Below, in pieces: positions 7,136 to 14,002 of a stretch of 19,057 nt of DNA. Origin of the DNA: CAZQNF01 sp964403325 (lineage in GTDB: Bacteria; Patescibacteriota; Patescibacteriia; Magasanikbacterales; GWA2-37-8); the NCBI GenBank assembly GCA_964403325.1, contig CAYOFO010000023.1:1-19057 (forward strand), given 5' to 3'. Made by a program: the position numbers and the translations under genes. The notes beneath the pieces were generated by a model, which saw only the letters and a list, made by a program, of their open reading frames with translations, was not told the origin of the DNA and ran no database searches. The stretch's first letter is position 1. Each line of letters begins with the position of its first letter.

Positions 7136-8011
7136 CTAAATATCTGTCCACAATTTCTCCTGCGCATCGCCTGACCGGGCATTGAGCTTATAACCAAGAA
7201 GTTTGCGATAATTACTACGCGCATTTCTCACAAAAAAGGCCGCTGTTGTTTCTCCGACATGTCCATTTACAATAGATCGCGGCGCTACGACTAAGGCCAC
7301 TTCGCCAACCCCAGTCGCCATAACATCTACATCACTTAAAAACGGCGCCATACCCGGGTGGGTATGAAACCACCCTACTCGAGTTCTCTGAGTTTGCGGA
7401 TGACAATAGAGAATTGGCATGCTGGCATGCGCAACTGTCCCCTGAGAAAAAGAATCCGGTGTAAAGATAACATCTTCAATATTCACTCCCACCACCTGGC
7501 CATTTTTCATTACTACTCGACCAAACAATTGGCCCGAAAATTCTTGTACCATCCCATATTTACCCATTACAACCCCATTTTCTTTTTCCGCAATAAAATT
7601 ACGAATGCGTACCAAGCAGGCAGGTTCAACGTATAACTCATAACTTTCTTTTTTACACTCCCCTCTTTCTATATACATACCTTGGGGTATCTCCATACAT
7701 TGAGGTAGTAATGTCTGACGTGTAAAATCTTTGAGCGACAAACTTCTACCAAAAAACTCAGTAGCTCCAGACAGAATTTCCCTGTACTGCCCCAGATCAT
7801 CCGGCACCACCCGAACCATGGGAGCAGGTGGTTTTTCTCCCACTTCCGATGTATCATCCTCTACTACGCCAATAATCCGTACAAGCGGTGTTTCAGGTTC
7901 ATCCGGCAATATTTTCACCCATGGAACTTCTGTTGTCCTTTGTTCTTCCGATAAAATACGCACCATTGGTACTTCCGGTGTTGCCGATTTTCTCCTAAAA
8001 GGCCAAATCAT
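7136..8011 (-). CDS. JAMM/MPN (Mov34/JAB) metalloprotease-like protein with N-terminal short repeats
   Basis: 291 residues. The C-terminal half is a JAB/MPN domain: E157 in QEFSGQLFGR, then the zinc-binding JAMM motif H216-x-H218-x7-S226-xx-D229 in VGWFHTHPGMAPFLSDVD, then EVALVVAP and TTAAFFV. All ligand positions are present, so an active zinc isopeptidase/peptidase is plausible. No signal peptide is seen. The N-terminal tail holds four copies of a short motif, PMVRIL-SEE (15-23), PWVKIL-PDE, PLVRII-GVVEDD (42-53) and PMVRVV-PDD (64-72): a hydrophobic core followed by acidic residues. This is the third gene of the pyrG operon, 10 nt after a paralogue with which it shares the QxFGR, VGWFHTHP and VALVxAP blocks. 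Substrate unknown. The fold call is firm; function is not. Confidence 0.85.
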   Translation of the reverse strand: MIWPFRRKSATPEVPMVRILSEEQRTTEVPWVKILPDEPETPLVRIIGVVEDDTSEVGEKPPAPMVRVVPDDLGQYREILSGATEFFGRSLSLKDFTRQTLLPQCMEIPQGMYIERGECKKESYELYVEPACLVRIRNFIAEKENGVVMGKYGMVQEFSGQLFGRVVMKNGQVVGVNIEDVIFTPDSFSQGTVAHASMPILYCHPQTQRTRVGWFHTHPGMAPFLSDVDVMATGVGEVALVVAPRSIVNGHVGETTAAFFVRNARSNYRKLLGYKLNARSGDAQEKLWTDI

Positions 8012-8021
8012 AGACTTAAAA

Positions 8022-8948
8022 TTAAGAATTACCTTTCCGTATTTTTCTTAAAACCTGAGCCAATTTTGCTAAAATTGAGTTACCGTGTTGCTGAGACGAT
8101 TGAACTCTCTCAAGCGCGGGAGATGAAGGACTGTTTGACGTAACACGTGCAATATGTCGTGGCGCAACACGTACGACACGTCGCTGTGTTTGACCTTCAG
8201 TGGCATCTTGCCAGCCTTTACCCTGGTTTGATTCTAACGACTGTTCGGCGCTTCCCACTTCCCAAAAACCACCCAAAGCTCGGTAACCTTTTTCTGTCGT
8301 ATCATCCAAAACAAAAAATTGTCCAACGGTTTGCCCTTCTTTCCCAGTATCCGTACAGTTGGGCGCAATCACTAAAGCCACCATTTCTGGACGATTGACC
8401 GCAAAATTTCTAAAGGTGGTTAAATCCGGCTGTGAAAGAAAAAGACCCATGTTTGGATGGGTATGAAACCACCCCACCTCAACTGAGCCTTGGAGCCCAG
8501 GTCTTTTTTCTTTTAGTTTATAAATTTTTTGGATTTCCTGAATACCAAAAGCATACCCTCCCTCTGTACCAAAACCCGGACCCAAAACCATATCCTGAAT
8601 CCAAACCCCTATCACCTCGCCTTGCGCATTCTTAACCGGCCGACCAAACATATAGCCCCCTATCTCTTTTCCAATACCCCCAGAAAAAACCGCATCATGG
8701 TCTAACCTGGCGACACAGGCCGCATTAATATACACCCGCCAGTCATTGAGTACAGGCTTACCTCGTTCTTTACAAAAACGCTCCTCCGGCGGATCAACCG
8801 GTTCTGGTCTGGTGCTCTTACGTTCTAATCGAGTGACCCGTGCTTGAGCAGTTTCGGGCACATCATCAAACTTACTCTCAACTACAGCAATATCTGCTTT
8901 TAAGGTTTCACCCCCTTTAACAACTCTTCTAATATGTCTCTCACCCAT
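8022..8948 (-). CDS. JAMM/MPN (Mov34/JAB) metalloprotease-like protein, tandem paralogue
   Basis: 308 residues. The central JAB/MPN domain (about 70-230) has E95 in KEIGGYMFGRP and the JAMM motif H162-x-H164-x7-S172-xx-D175 in VGWFHTHPNMGLFLSQPD, followed by LTTFRNFAVNRPEMVALVIAP and TVGQFFVLDD. The ligand set is complete. The VGWxHTHP.xGxFLSxxD...NF...P..VALVI.P pattern resembles, from memory, JAB proteins found near type VII secretion and ubiquitin-like clusters. The N-terminal 65 residues are charged and low in structure. The C-terminal tail (about 255-308) contains RRVVRVAPRHIARV, which echoes the tail motif of the neighbouring paralogue, then a basic end. It starts 37 nt after the pyrG stop and ends 10 nt before its paralogue, so it is probably co-transcribed with both. 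No membrane segment or signal. Confidence 0.85.
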   Translation of the reverse strand: MGERHIRRVVKGGETLKADIAVVESKFDDVPETAQARVTRLERKSTRPEPVDPPEERFCKERGKPVLNDWRVYINAACVARLDHDAVFSGGIGKEIGGYMFGRPVKNAQGEVIGVWIQDMVLGPGFGTEGGYAFGIQEIQKIYKLKEKRPGLQGSVEVGWFHTHPNMGLFLSQPDLTTFRNFAVNRPEMVALVIAPNCTDTGKEGQTVGQFFVLDDTTEKGYRALGGFWEVGSAEQSLESNQGKGWQDATEGQTQRRVVRVAPRHIARVTSNSPSSPALERVQSSQQHGNSILAKLAQVLRKIRKGNS

Positions 8949-8984
8949 AAATTAACAATATAAAATTACAAAGTGCCCAGCATT

Positions 8985-10607
8985 TTATTTCAAACCAGCC
9001 TTAATAAGCCCAACAAACAGTGGATGCGGACTCATTGGACGCGACTGAAACTCGGGGTGGAATTGGACGCCCACAAAATACGGATGATCTTTAAGCTCAA
9101 TAATTTCAACCAGATTTGCTTCCAGGTTCATACCCGAAAAGACCATACCTCGCTCTTCCATCGCTTCCTTGTAAGCGTTGTTAAATTCATAACGATGGCG
9201 ATGCCGTTCGCTGACTTCGGCACTTTGGTACAGTTTAGCTGCTTTCGTACCTTTTTTGAGAGTACACAGATAGCTCCCCAGGCGCAAGGTGCCGCCGTAA
9301 CGATTATTTTTAATATTCTCAGCCTGCATCATATTGACATGAATCACGGCCTCAGGCGTTGATGGGTCATTTTCTACAGTATTGGCTTTTAATTTACCTA
9401 GTACATGACGCGCAAATTCGATGCTCGCAAGCTGCATACCATAGCAAATACCTAAAAATGGAATATTATGAACGCGAATATATTCTATGGCCTTCATAAT
9501 CCCTTCCACTCCACGCGCACCAAATCCACCGGGTACAATAACGGCATCAAAATTACTCAGTTCTTTAAGTTTGTCCGCATTATTTTCATAACTTTCCGCA
9601 TCAATCCAGGTGAGCTCAGGTTTGGCATTGTTTGCCCAGGCAGCATGTTTTATAGCTTCAATTACCGAAATATACGAATCCGCGAGGGTGTAAGCTCCGG
9701 TGCTAAAATATTTTCCCACCACCCCAACTTTTATTGTTTTTTTGACGTTAGAAATCTGCTTCCCTAAATCTTCCCAAGACTTAAACTCATTTTTTCGTGA
9801 TCGCAGTCCTAAAATCTTTAAGAGCCTGGCATCAAAACCCTGCTCGTGAAAAAGCATAGGAACTTCATAAATACTCGCGACATCTGGCGCAGCCACCACT
9901 GTTCCTTCTACCAAATTACAAACATGGGCCAAAATTTCACGGCGGCGAGTATCGAGCGTTTCTTCACCGCGCGCCACAATAAAATCTGCCATAATACCGG
10001 CAGCATTTAATGTCCGCACCGCATACTGCGTTGGTTTGGTTTTCATTTCACCCACATGGTGTGGCAACGGCAAATAACTCACCAGTATAAAGGCCACGTC
10101 TTTTGGATGTTGAACTTTTAAGATCCGAGCCGCTTCTAAAAATAACAACACTTGATACTCACCAACTGTTCCGCCCAGTTCAATCACCACCACTTCGGCT
10201 TCGTCTTTTTTTTGTGCTGCTTTAATACGACGAATAATTTCATTCGGCACATCAGGTACTACTTCCACATCTTCGCCCTTAAACTCCAAATTTCGCTCGC
10301 GCCGGATTACTTCCTGATACACTTGCCCGGTGGTCAAATAATTGGCCCGACCCATGGGGTTGCCGGTAAAGCGCTCATAATTGCCCAAATCCTGGTCAGC
10401 TTCAATACCATCAAGACCCACAAACACTTCACCATGCTCAGTCGGACGAATCGTGCCCGCATCAATATTCACGTACATGTCACATTTGACGTTGGTAACT
10501 TTAAAACCTCGACACTGCATCATGGCCGCGACCGATGCTGCCACCACCCCTTTGCCAACACTGCTCATTACCCCACCCACTACGAAAATATACTTTGTCT
10601 TAGCCAT
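8985..10607 (-). CDS. pyrG: CTP synthase
   Basis: 540 residues, full length for CTP synthase, which aminates UTP to CTP with ATP and glutamine. The synthetase domain shows the P-loop-like VGGVMSSVGKGVVAAS (10-25), HGEVFVGLDGIEADQDLG with NYERF, and the UTP/CTP-site TKPTQ. The glutaminase domain shows PGGFGARGVEG, the nucleophile C388 in FLGICYGMQ, and H517-x-E519 in GVQFHPEFQSRP, so the Cys-His-Glu triad is intact. Some normally fixed blocks are altered: CDMYVNIDAGTIRPTEHGEV replaces the usual DPYLNVDPGTMSP type, and ICYGMQ replaces ICLGMQ. I read this as lineage divergence rather than loss of function. It leads the minus-strand operon with the two JAMM proteins and has a good promoter at 10647-10675. 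Confidence 0.97.
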   Translation of the reverse strand: MAKTKYIFVVGGVMSSVGKGVVAASVAAMMQCRGFKVTNVKCDMYVNIDAGTIRPTEHGEVFVGLDGIEADQDLGNYERFTGNPMGRANYLTTGQVYQEVIRRERNLEFKGEDVEVVPDVPNEIIRRIKAAQKKDEAEVVVIELGGTVGEYQVLLFLEAARILKVQHPKDVAFILVSYLPLPHHVGEMKTKPTQYAVRTLNAAGIMADFIVARGEETLDTRRREILAHVCNLVEGTVVAAPDVASIYEVPMLFHEQGFDARLLKILGLRSRKNEFKSWEDLGKQISNVKKTIKVGVVGKYFSTGAYTLADSYISVIEAIKHAAWANNAKPELTWIDAESYENNADKLKELSNFDAVIVPGGFGARGVEGIMKAIEYIRVHNIPFLGICYGMQLASIEFARHVLGKLKANTVENDPSTPEAVIHVNMMQAENIKNNRYGGTLRLGSYLCTLKKGTKAAKLYQSAEVSERHRHRYEFNNAYKEAMEERGMVFSGMNLEANLVEIIELKDHPYFVGVQFHPEFQSRPMSPHPLFVGLIKAGLK

Positions 10608-10646
10608 AAAATAAAAAAGAATTTGATTAATTCTTCAAACTCCATT

Positions 10647-10675
10647 AGTATACTCTTCATACCCAGAGAGTTCAA
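10647..10675 (-). promoter_or_regulatory. Putative sigma70 promoter of pyrG operon
   Basis: On the minus strand TTGAAC (10675-10670) and TATACT (10652-10647) are separated by exactly 17 nt. The predicted start near 10640 gives about 32 nt of leader before the pyrG ATG at 10607. Confidence 0.65.
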
Positions 10676-10732
10676 GAAGGAAAAATACAACTCCACAAGA
10701 ACCTACGTTTCGCCAGGCAGACATAAAAACAA

Positions 10733-10778
10733 CTTACTCAATCAATTTCCCCGCCAGAGCGAGGTAAGATTGGGTAAG
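10733..10778. repeat. Long imperfect inverted repeat in the pyrG-era intergenic region
   Basis: CTTACTCAATC (10733-10743) pairs with GATTGGGTAAG (10768-10778) with a single T-G wobble over 11 positions. An inner stem CCCCGC/GCGAGG (10749-10754 and 10759-10764) with one mismatch has the loop CAGA. The whole 46-nt element could fold into a two-tier hairpin. It is not next to a T run, so it is not an obvious terminator. It could be a small palindromic repeat element or a structured RNA. Confidence 0.5.
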
Positions 10779-10865
10779 AAAACAGGTTTCAAATATTAAT
10801 GTTTAGGTTTTAGAAAATTGAATATTGTAAACAAAAATACTCAATACGAGATATTAAATACTTGC

Positions 10866-10975
10866 TTAATTCATAATTCGTTATTCATAAATTCAAACTC
10901 AATACCTCAAAGCTCTCAGCTCATAGCTTATCCCTCAAACCTTAATTCATTATTCATAATTCGTAATTCATTATT
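10866..10975. repeat. AT-rich direct word repeats upstream of era
   Basis: The 13-mer ATTCATAATTCGT occurs at 10869-10881 and again at 10952-10964. TTAATTCAT occurs at 10866-10874 and 10942-10950, and further ATTCATTATT words follow. The 10608-10981 gap holds no convincing coding sequence. Besides these words it contains the pyrG promoter and the hairpin at 10733-10778; I see no clear promoter for era. Confidence 0.55.
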
Positions 10976-10981
10976 GATTCT

Positions 10982-11878
10982 ATGCCCAAGAAAAAAGCCG
11001 AAATTGAAATTCCTGAAGAAAAACCATTATTAAAATCCGGTATTGCCACCTTACTCGGCCGTTCGAACGTAGGTAAATCCACGCTCATTAACAGCCTCAT
11101 TGGGACCAAAATTGCAGCCGTAACCGACAAACCACAAACGACTCGTAACATTATCCACGGCGTATTAAACACTCCGGAAGGACAGGTTGTTTTTATAGAT
11201 ACTCCGGGTATTTTTAAGGAAAAGCACACTCTTCTTTCGCAAAAACTGATGAAAAGCGCACATGAAGCTTTACAAGATATTAATTTGGTAGTGTACGTTG
11301 TTGACCCTACCAAAGCCATTCAAGCCGAGGAGCGCTTTATTTTATCGCTGATCCGACATTTGGATATTCCTAAAATCATGGTTCTCAATAAATCAGATTT
11401 GCCCAAACCAGAAAAAAAATATCTGGATGACTATTTGCAACTGAGCGAAGAATTTACGGCCGTGTTTGAACTTTCAGCACTATTTAATCGCCATGTTCAA
11501 CCTTTTGTACGTCGTATCATGGAGCTTTTACCCATCGGCGAACCACTCTACCCTCCCAATCAAATCACCAATATTGGCCGTGATTTCTGGATGAGCGAAG
11601 TTATCCGTGAGAAAATCTTTATGGCCTTACGCAAAGAAGTTCCCTACACTACCCATGTCGAAATCGAAAGCGTGGAAGATAAACCAGACGTAATCGTTAT
11701 TCAAGCCAATGTTTTTACCCTCGACAAGCGCTACAAAAAAATGATCATCGGTGAAGGTGGTCGTGCCATCAAAGAAATTGGCATTGCCGCAAGAAAAGAA
11801 CTTGAAGTGGCACTTAATAAAAAAGTATTTCTTCAGCTTGAGGTTGAAACCGATAAACGCTGGGAAGAACGATTGTAA
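10982..11878 (+). CDS. era: GTPase Era
   Basis: 298 residues, the normal Era length. The G domain has G1 GRSNVGKST (26-34), the G2 region PQTTR (51-55), G3 DTPG (73-76), G4 NKSD (136-139) and G5 SAL (165-167). The C-terminal KH domain shows the GxxG loop GEGG (257-260) in MIIGEGGRAIKEIG. Era binds the 3' end of 16S rRNA and checks 30S subunit maturation at the inner face of the membrane. G1 has S where GRPNVGKS is usual. The start ATG follows AT-rich repeats with no clear Shine-Dalgarno; the first 18 residues are a lysine/glutamate-rich extension. The gene is alone and ends in a strong hairpin shared with the convergent DUF192 gene. Confidence 0.96.
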   Translation: MPKKKAEIEIPEEKPLLKSGIATLLGRSNVGKSTLINSLIGTKIAAVTDKPQTTRNIIHGVLNTPEGQVVFIDTPGIFKEKHTLLSQKLMKSAHEALQDINLVVYVVDPTKAIQAEERFILSLIRHLDIPKIMVLNKSDLPKPEKKYLDDYLQLSEEFTAVFELSALFNRHVQPFVRRIMELLPIGEPLYPPNQITNIGRDFWMSEVIREKIFMALRKEVPYTTHVEIESVEDKPDVIVIQANVFTLDKRYKKMIIGEGGRAIKEIGIAARKELEVALNKKVFLQLEVETDKRWEERL

Positions 11879-11891
11879 AATAGAGACAAAC

Positions 11892-11928
11892 AATAATAAT
11901 ATCCCGAATCATCGGGATATTATTATTT
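11892..11928. terminator. Convergent-gene hairpin terminator after era
   Basis: A perfect 16-bp inverted repeat AATAATAATATCCCGA/TCGGGATATTATTATT (11892-11907 and 11912-11927) with the 4-nt loop ATCA. The outer stem is AT-rich, so the 3' arm itself supplies a U-rich tail. It lies between convergent era and the DUF192 gene and could act in both directions. Confidence 0.65.
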
Positions 11929-12011
11929 ACTACGTTCTCGTATTGAGAAATAAGCACACAGCGTCACGCTCCCATTTCCTAATCTTTAAAGCAGCGACTG
12001 GAGTCATAAGT

Positions 12012-12036
12012 AAGTAAAAGGAGGCCTATTTTACTT
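12012..12036. repeat. Inverted repeat at the DUF192 stop codon
   Basis: AAGTAAAA (12012-12019) and TTTTACTT (12029-12036) form an 8-bp stem around a 9-nt loop and overlap the DUF192 stop codon (12028-12026). No T run follows on the minus strand, so a terminator role is only possible, not shown. Confidence 0.35.
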
Positions 12037-12502
12037 CATGCACCACACTGCCCACAGCAATATGAAGTTTCTCAGCGAGGCCACTCTGCAATTCCAGTAC
12101 GGTGTTGGCCGGCAAACGTGGGGTGTAACGAGTCAGCTCTGCTTCGGACTTGCCGGGTTCAAGAGGCACTTCAGGTGCAATGTCCACCACCACCCCATCA
12201 TTGATCCACACGATATCAATCGGAAAACGCATTCGGCGCATAACCATTGCCTGTTTTTGAGCAGTTGGAAACAAAAAAATCATACCGTCATATCCTTTAA
12301 GAAAATCCCGATCACTTAAACCTTTATACATCTTAGGAAAAGTGTCGGCTACCAATAAATGCAACGTACTATTATTAACTTCAGCCACCAAAGATTTCTC
12401 ATAAAACCTTTGGTAAAAATAAAGATTGACACTTAAAATTATAACTATGGCGAGCAACCACCCCCGCCATGATCGCAAACGATTTTTGAGTTTAAACAAC
12501 AT
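12026..12502 (-). CDS. DUF192-family protein with N-terminal membrane anchor
   Basis: 158 residues. A single hydrophobic helix near residues 14-33 (WLLAIVIILSVNLYFY) follows a basic N-terminus, so the C-terminal domain is probably exported and anchored. The domain matches DUF192 (PF02643): KMYKGLSDRDFL, GYDGMIFLFPTAQ, VMRRMRFPIDIVWINDGVVVDI and LPANTVLELQSGLAEKLHIAVGS. The usual WMKNT block is changed to VMRRM. The family has a small beta-barrel fold and no established biochemical role. The frame is open to a TTG at 12541, but that would overlap the upstream gene by 35 nt; the ATG at 12502, four bases after the upstream stop (12507), is preferred. It is the second gene of a two-gene operon with the WecA-like transferase. 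Confidence 0.85.
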   Translation of the reverse strand: MLFKLKNRLRSWRGWLLAIVIILSVNLYFYQRFYEKSLVAEVNNSTLHLLVADTFPKMYKGLSDRDFLKGYDGMIFLFPTAQKQAMVMRRMRFPIDIVWINDGVVVDIAPEVPLEPGKSEAELTRYTPRLPANTVLELQSGLAEKLHIAVGSVVHEVK

Positions 12503-12506
12503 AATT

Positions 12507-13553
12507 TTATCTTGGTTTATGAATAAAAAACGATCCACCAAACATCAGTACCGCCAGCAACAAAAGCATAATCAATTTTCCCACACTCTGCAAGAAAAAA
12601 GTCGTAACCCCAAACACTAAAGAAGTTCCGTACAAAAATAATACTACCGCCCGTTGGCTAAAGCCACGATCGAGAAGTAAAAAATGTAAATGTTCACGAT
12701 CGCCGACAAAGAGAGAACGCCCGCGACGCAGGCGGATAATAATAACTCGACCTAAATCTAAAATAGGCACTCCCATCACCAAAAGAGCCGTGGCAATCTT
12801 CCCTCCGGCAATGACAGCCAAAGCTCCCAAAATAAGGCCAATAAATATACTTCCCCCTTCCCCCAAAAAAATCTTAGCGGGATAAAAATTCCATATCAAA
12901 AAACCACTTAACACTCCCGCAAATACCATCGATAATACCGCCACATCCGGCTGATAAAAACGGGTCAATGAGCTCAACACAAAAATCATCATGGCCCCAA
13001 TAAAAACAATTCCGGTGGCCAGTCCGTCCAAACCATCCAATATTTTTGTGGTATGCATCATGCCCACAAGCCAGAGCGTAATAATTACAAAAGGAAGGGC
13101 TCCAATTTTTTTACCCAGTCCGGGCAAAGTCCAAAAATCGAGCTTAATAACTCCACCCAAAGGATGGGTTATTTCTTGGATGGAAATACCACTCCCCACC
13201 ACGATTAATGCGGCCAAAATAATAACACCCAAACGTAGTTGTGGCGAAATACTATACTTATCATCAAACGCGCCCATACCCACCACCAAACAACTTCCTA
13301 TAAACAAACCAACTAATTGCTGGGGTTTGATATGAACAAACAAGCTCTGTGGAAAGAAAAAAACTAAACATAAAACTACCAACCAAAACGCGAGCGCGAG
13401 CGCGACTCCCCCGAGCAAGGGAACTGGTTTATCATGACGCTTTCTTACTTTATCTGGTCGGTCAATAAATCCGTACGAGAGAGCTATAGAGCGCACCAAA
13501 AAAACTAAAGCCGAGCACAGTACCGCACTCCCAATAAAAAAGAGAATATACAT
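12507..13553 (-). CDS. WecA/MraY-superfamily polyprenyl-phosphate sugar-1-phosphate transferase
   Basis: 348 residues of multi-pass membrane protein (about 10 helices). Landmarks of the PNPT family (PF00953): RHDKPVPLLGGVALA, the metal/catalytic pair D97-D98 in GAFDDKYSISPQLRL, KILDGLDGLATG (D173, D176), WNFYPAKIFLGEGGSIFIG, and the cytosolic loop GDREHLHFLLLDRGFS (H288, H290). It would transfer a sugar phosphate from a UDP-sugar to undecaprenyl phosphate on the cytoplasmic face. The PAKIF and HLH blocks fit WecA/TagO better than MraY. Two usual features differ: the Asp of FLGDxGS is Glu (E232), and the NAxN before the DGLDGL block reads HTTK. I recall similar forms in CPR genomes. The frame opens at a TTG at 13610, but the ATG at 13553 is preferred because the earlier codons overlap the ftsL terminator. 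Confidence 0.88.
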   Translation of the reverse strand: MYILFFIGSAVLCSALVFLVRSIALSYGFIDRPDKVRKRHDKPVPLLGGVALALAFWLVVLCLVFFFPQSLFVHIKPQQLVGLFIGSCLVVGMGAFDDKYSISPQLRLGVIILAALIVVGSGISIQEITHPLGGVIKLDFWTLPGLGKKIGALPFVIITLWLVGMMHTTKILDGLDGLATGIVFIGAMMIFVLSSLTRFYQPDVAVLSMVFAGVLSGFLIWNFYPAKIFLGEGGSIFIGLILGALAVIAGGKIATALLVMGVPILDLGRVIIIRLRRGRSLFVGDREHLHFLLLDRGFSQRAVVLFLYGTSLVFGVTTFFLQSVGKLIMLLLLAVLMFGGSFFIHKPR

Positions 13554-13568
13554 AGAAAAGCAAAACCT

Positions 13569-13577
13569 ATAATACCA
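13569..13577 (-). promoter_or_regulatory. Possible extended -10 promoter of the WecA-like gene
   Basis: The minus strand reads TGGTATTAT (13577-13569), a TGn extended -10 with five of six hexamer matches. The -35 region falls in the T-rich tail of the ftsL terminator and is poor. The predicted start near 13562 would give a leader of only about 9 nt, close to leaderless. Confidence 0.35.
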
Positions 13578-13583
13578 TACTTC

Positions 13584-13619
13584 AAAAAAACAAAAAAACC
13601 ATTTTAACAATGGTTTTTT
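13584..13619 (-). terminator. Intrinsic terminator of the mraZ-rsmH-ftsL operon
   Basis: An 11-bp perfect stem AAAAAACCATT/AATGGTTTTTT (plus strand 13593-13603 and 13609-13619) with the loop TTAAC. On the minus strand it is followed by two runs of seven T. It lies 15 nt after the ftsL stop and separates the division cluster from the WecA-like gene. Confidence 0.85.
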
Positions 13620-13634
13620 GGCAAACTACCTGCT

Positions 13635-13994
13635 TTATCGGCGAGCAACCAATGGTTGAAATGAAGAAATATACTCTATTTTTTGCGGCGTTGTCATTTT
13701 TGTACCGTTTAAACGGCTTTGAATACTGTTCATTGATTCATAACTCATTTTTTCAATTTCCAAATTTTTTACTTCCAAACCCAAACTATTTCTTTGATTT
13801 TCCAGATGCGCGAGCTCATAACCAGAGGTGGCAAAAGTATTAATTTTTATAATATAAGCCACGCTGACAAAAACGAGAATGCCCAGCAAACCACAGCGCA
13901 CCAACACTGACCCACACCAGGTCGGCAAAGCAATGGAGTTAAAAAATTGCCAGACTGATCGATATTTATATTGAAATCGACGTTTAATATTCAT
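13635..13994 (-). CDS. ftsL: FtsL-like cell-division protein (bitopic, coiled coil)
   Basis: 119 residues. A basic cytoplasmic N-terminus (MNIKRRFQYKYRSVWQ) is followed by one membrane helix at about 31-50 (LVRCGLLGILVFVSVAYIIK) and a heptad-like extracytoplasmic segment (YELAHLENQRNSLGLEVKNL). This is the FtsL/DivIC layout: small bitopic proteins that pair through coiled coils and help activate septal peptidoglycan synthesis. The family has little sequence conservation, so the call rests on topology and on position just after rsmH (8-nt gap), the normal place of ftsL in the dcw cluster. It is not followed by ftsI or mur genes; a strong terminator closes the operon. Confidence 0.72.
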   Translation of the reverse strand: MNIKRRFQYKYRSVWQFFNSIALPTWCGSVLVRCGLLGILVFVSVAYIIKINTFATSGYELAHLENQRNSLGLEVKNLEIEKMSYESMNSIQSRLNGTKMTTPQKIEYISSFQPLVARR

Positions 13995-14002
13995 ATCTTT
14001 AA

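Noticed and set aside
10152..10799. Long plus-strand ORF (215 codons) over the 5' part of pyrG and its upstream region.
   Set aside because: It is the reverse strand of a clear CTP synthase and shows no family motif.
10660..10980. CRISPR-like array from the AT-rich repeats upstream of era.
   Set aside because: The repeats are short, irregularly spaced and low-complexity; there are no uniform spacers and no cas genes.
12038..12319. Plus-strand ORF starting MHHTAHSN with a perfect GGAGG upstream (12020-12024), antisense to the DUF192 gene.
   Set aside because: The GGAGG is part of the inverted repeat at the DUF192 stop, the spacing to the ATG is long, and the translation resembles no protein; the opposite frame is a clear DUF192 gene.
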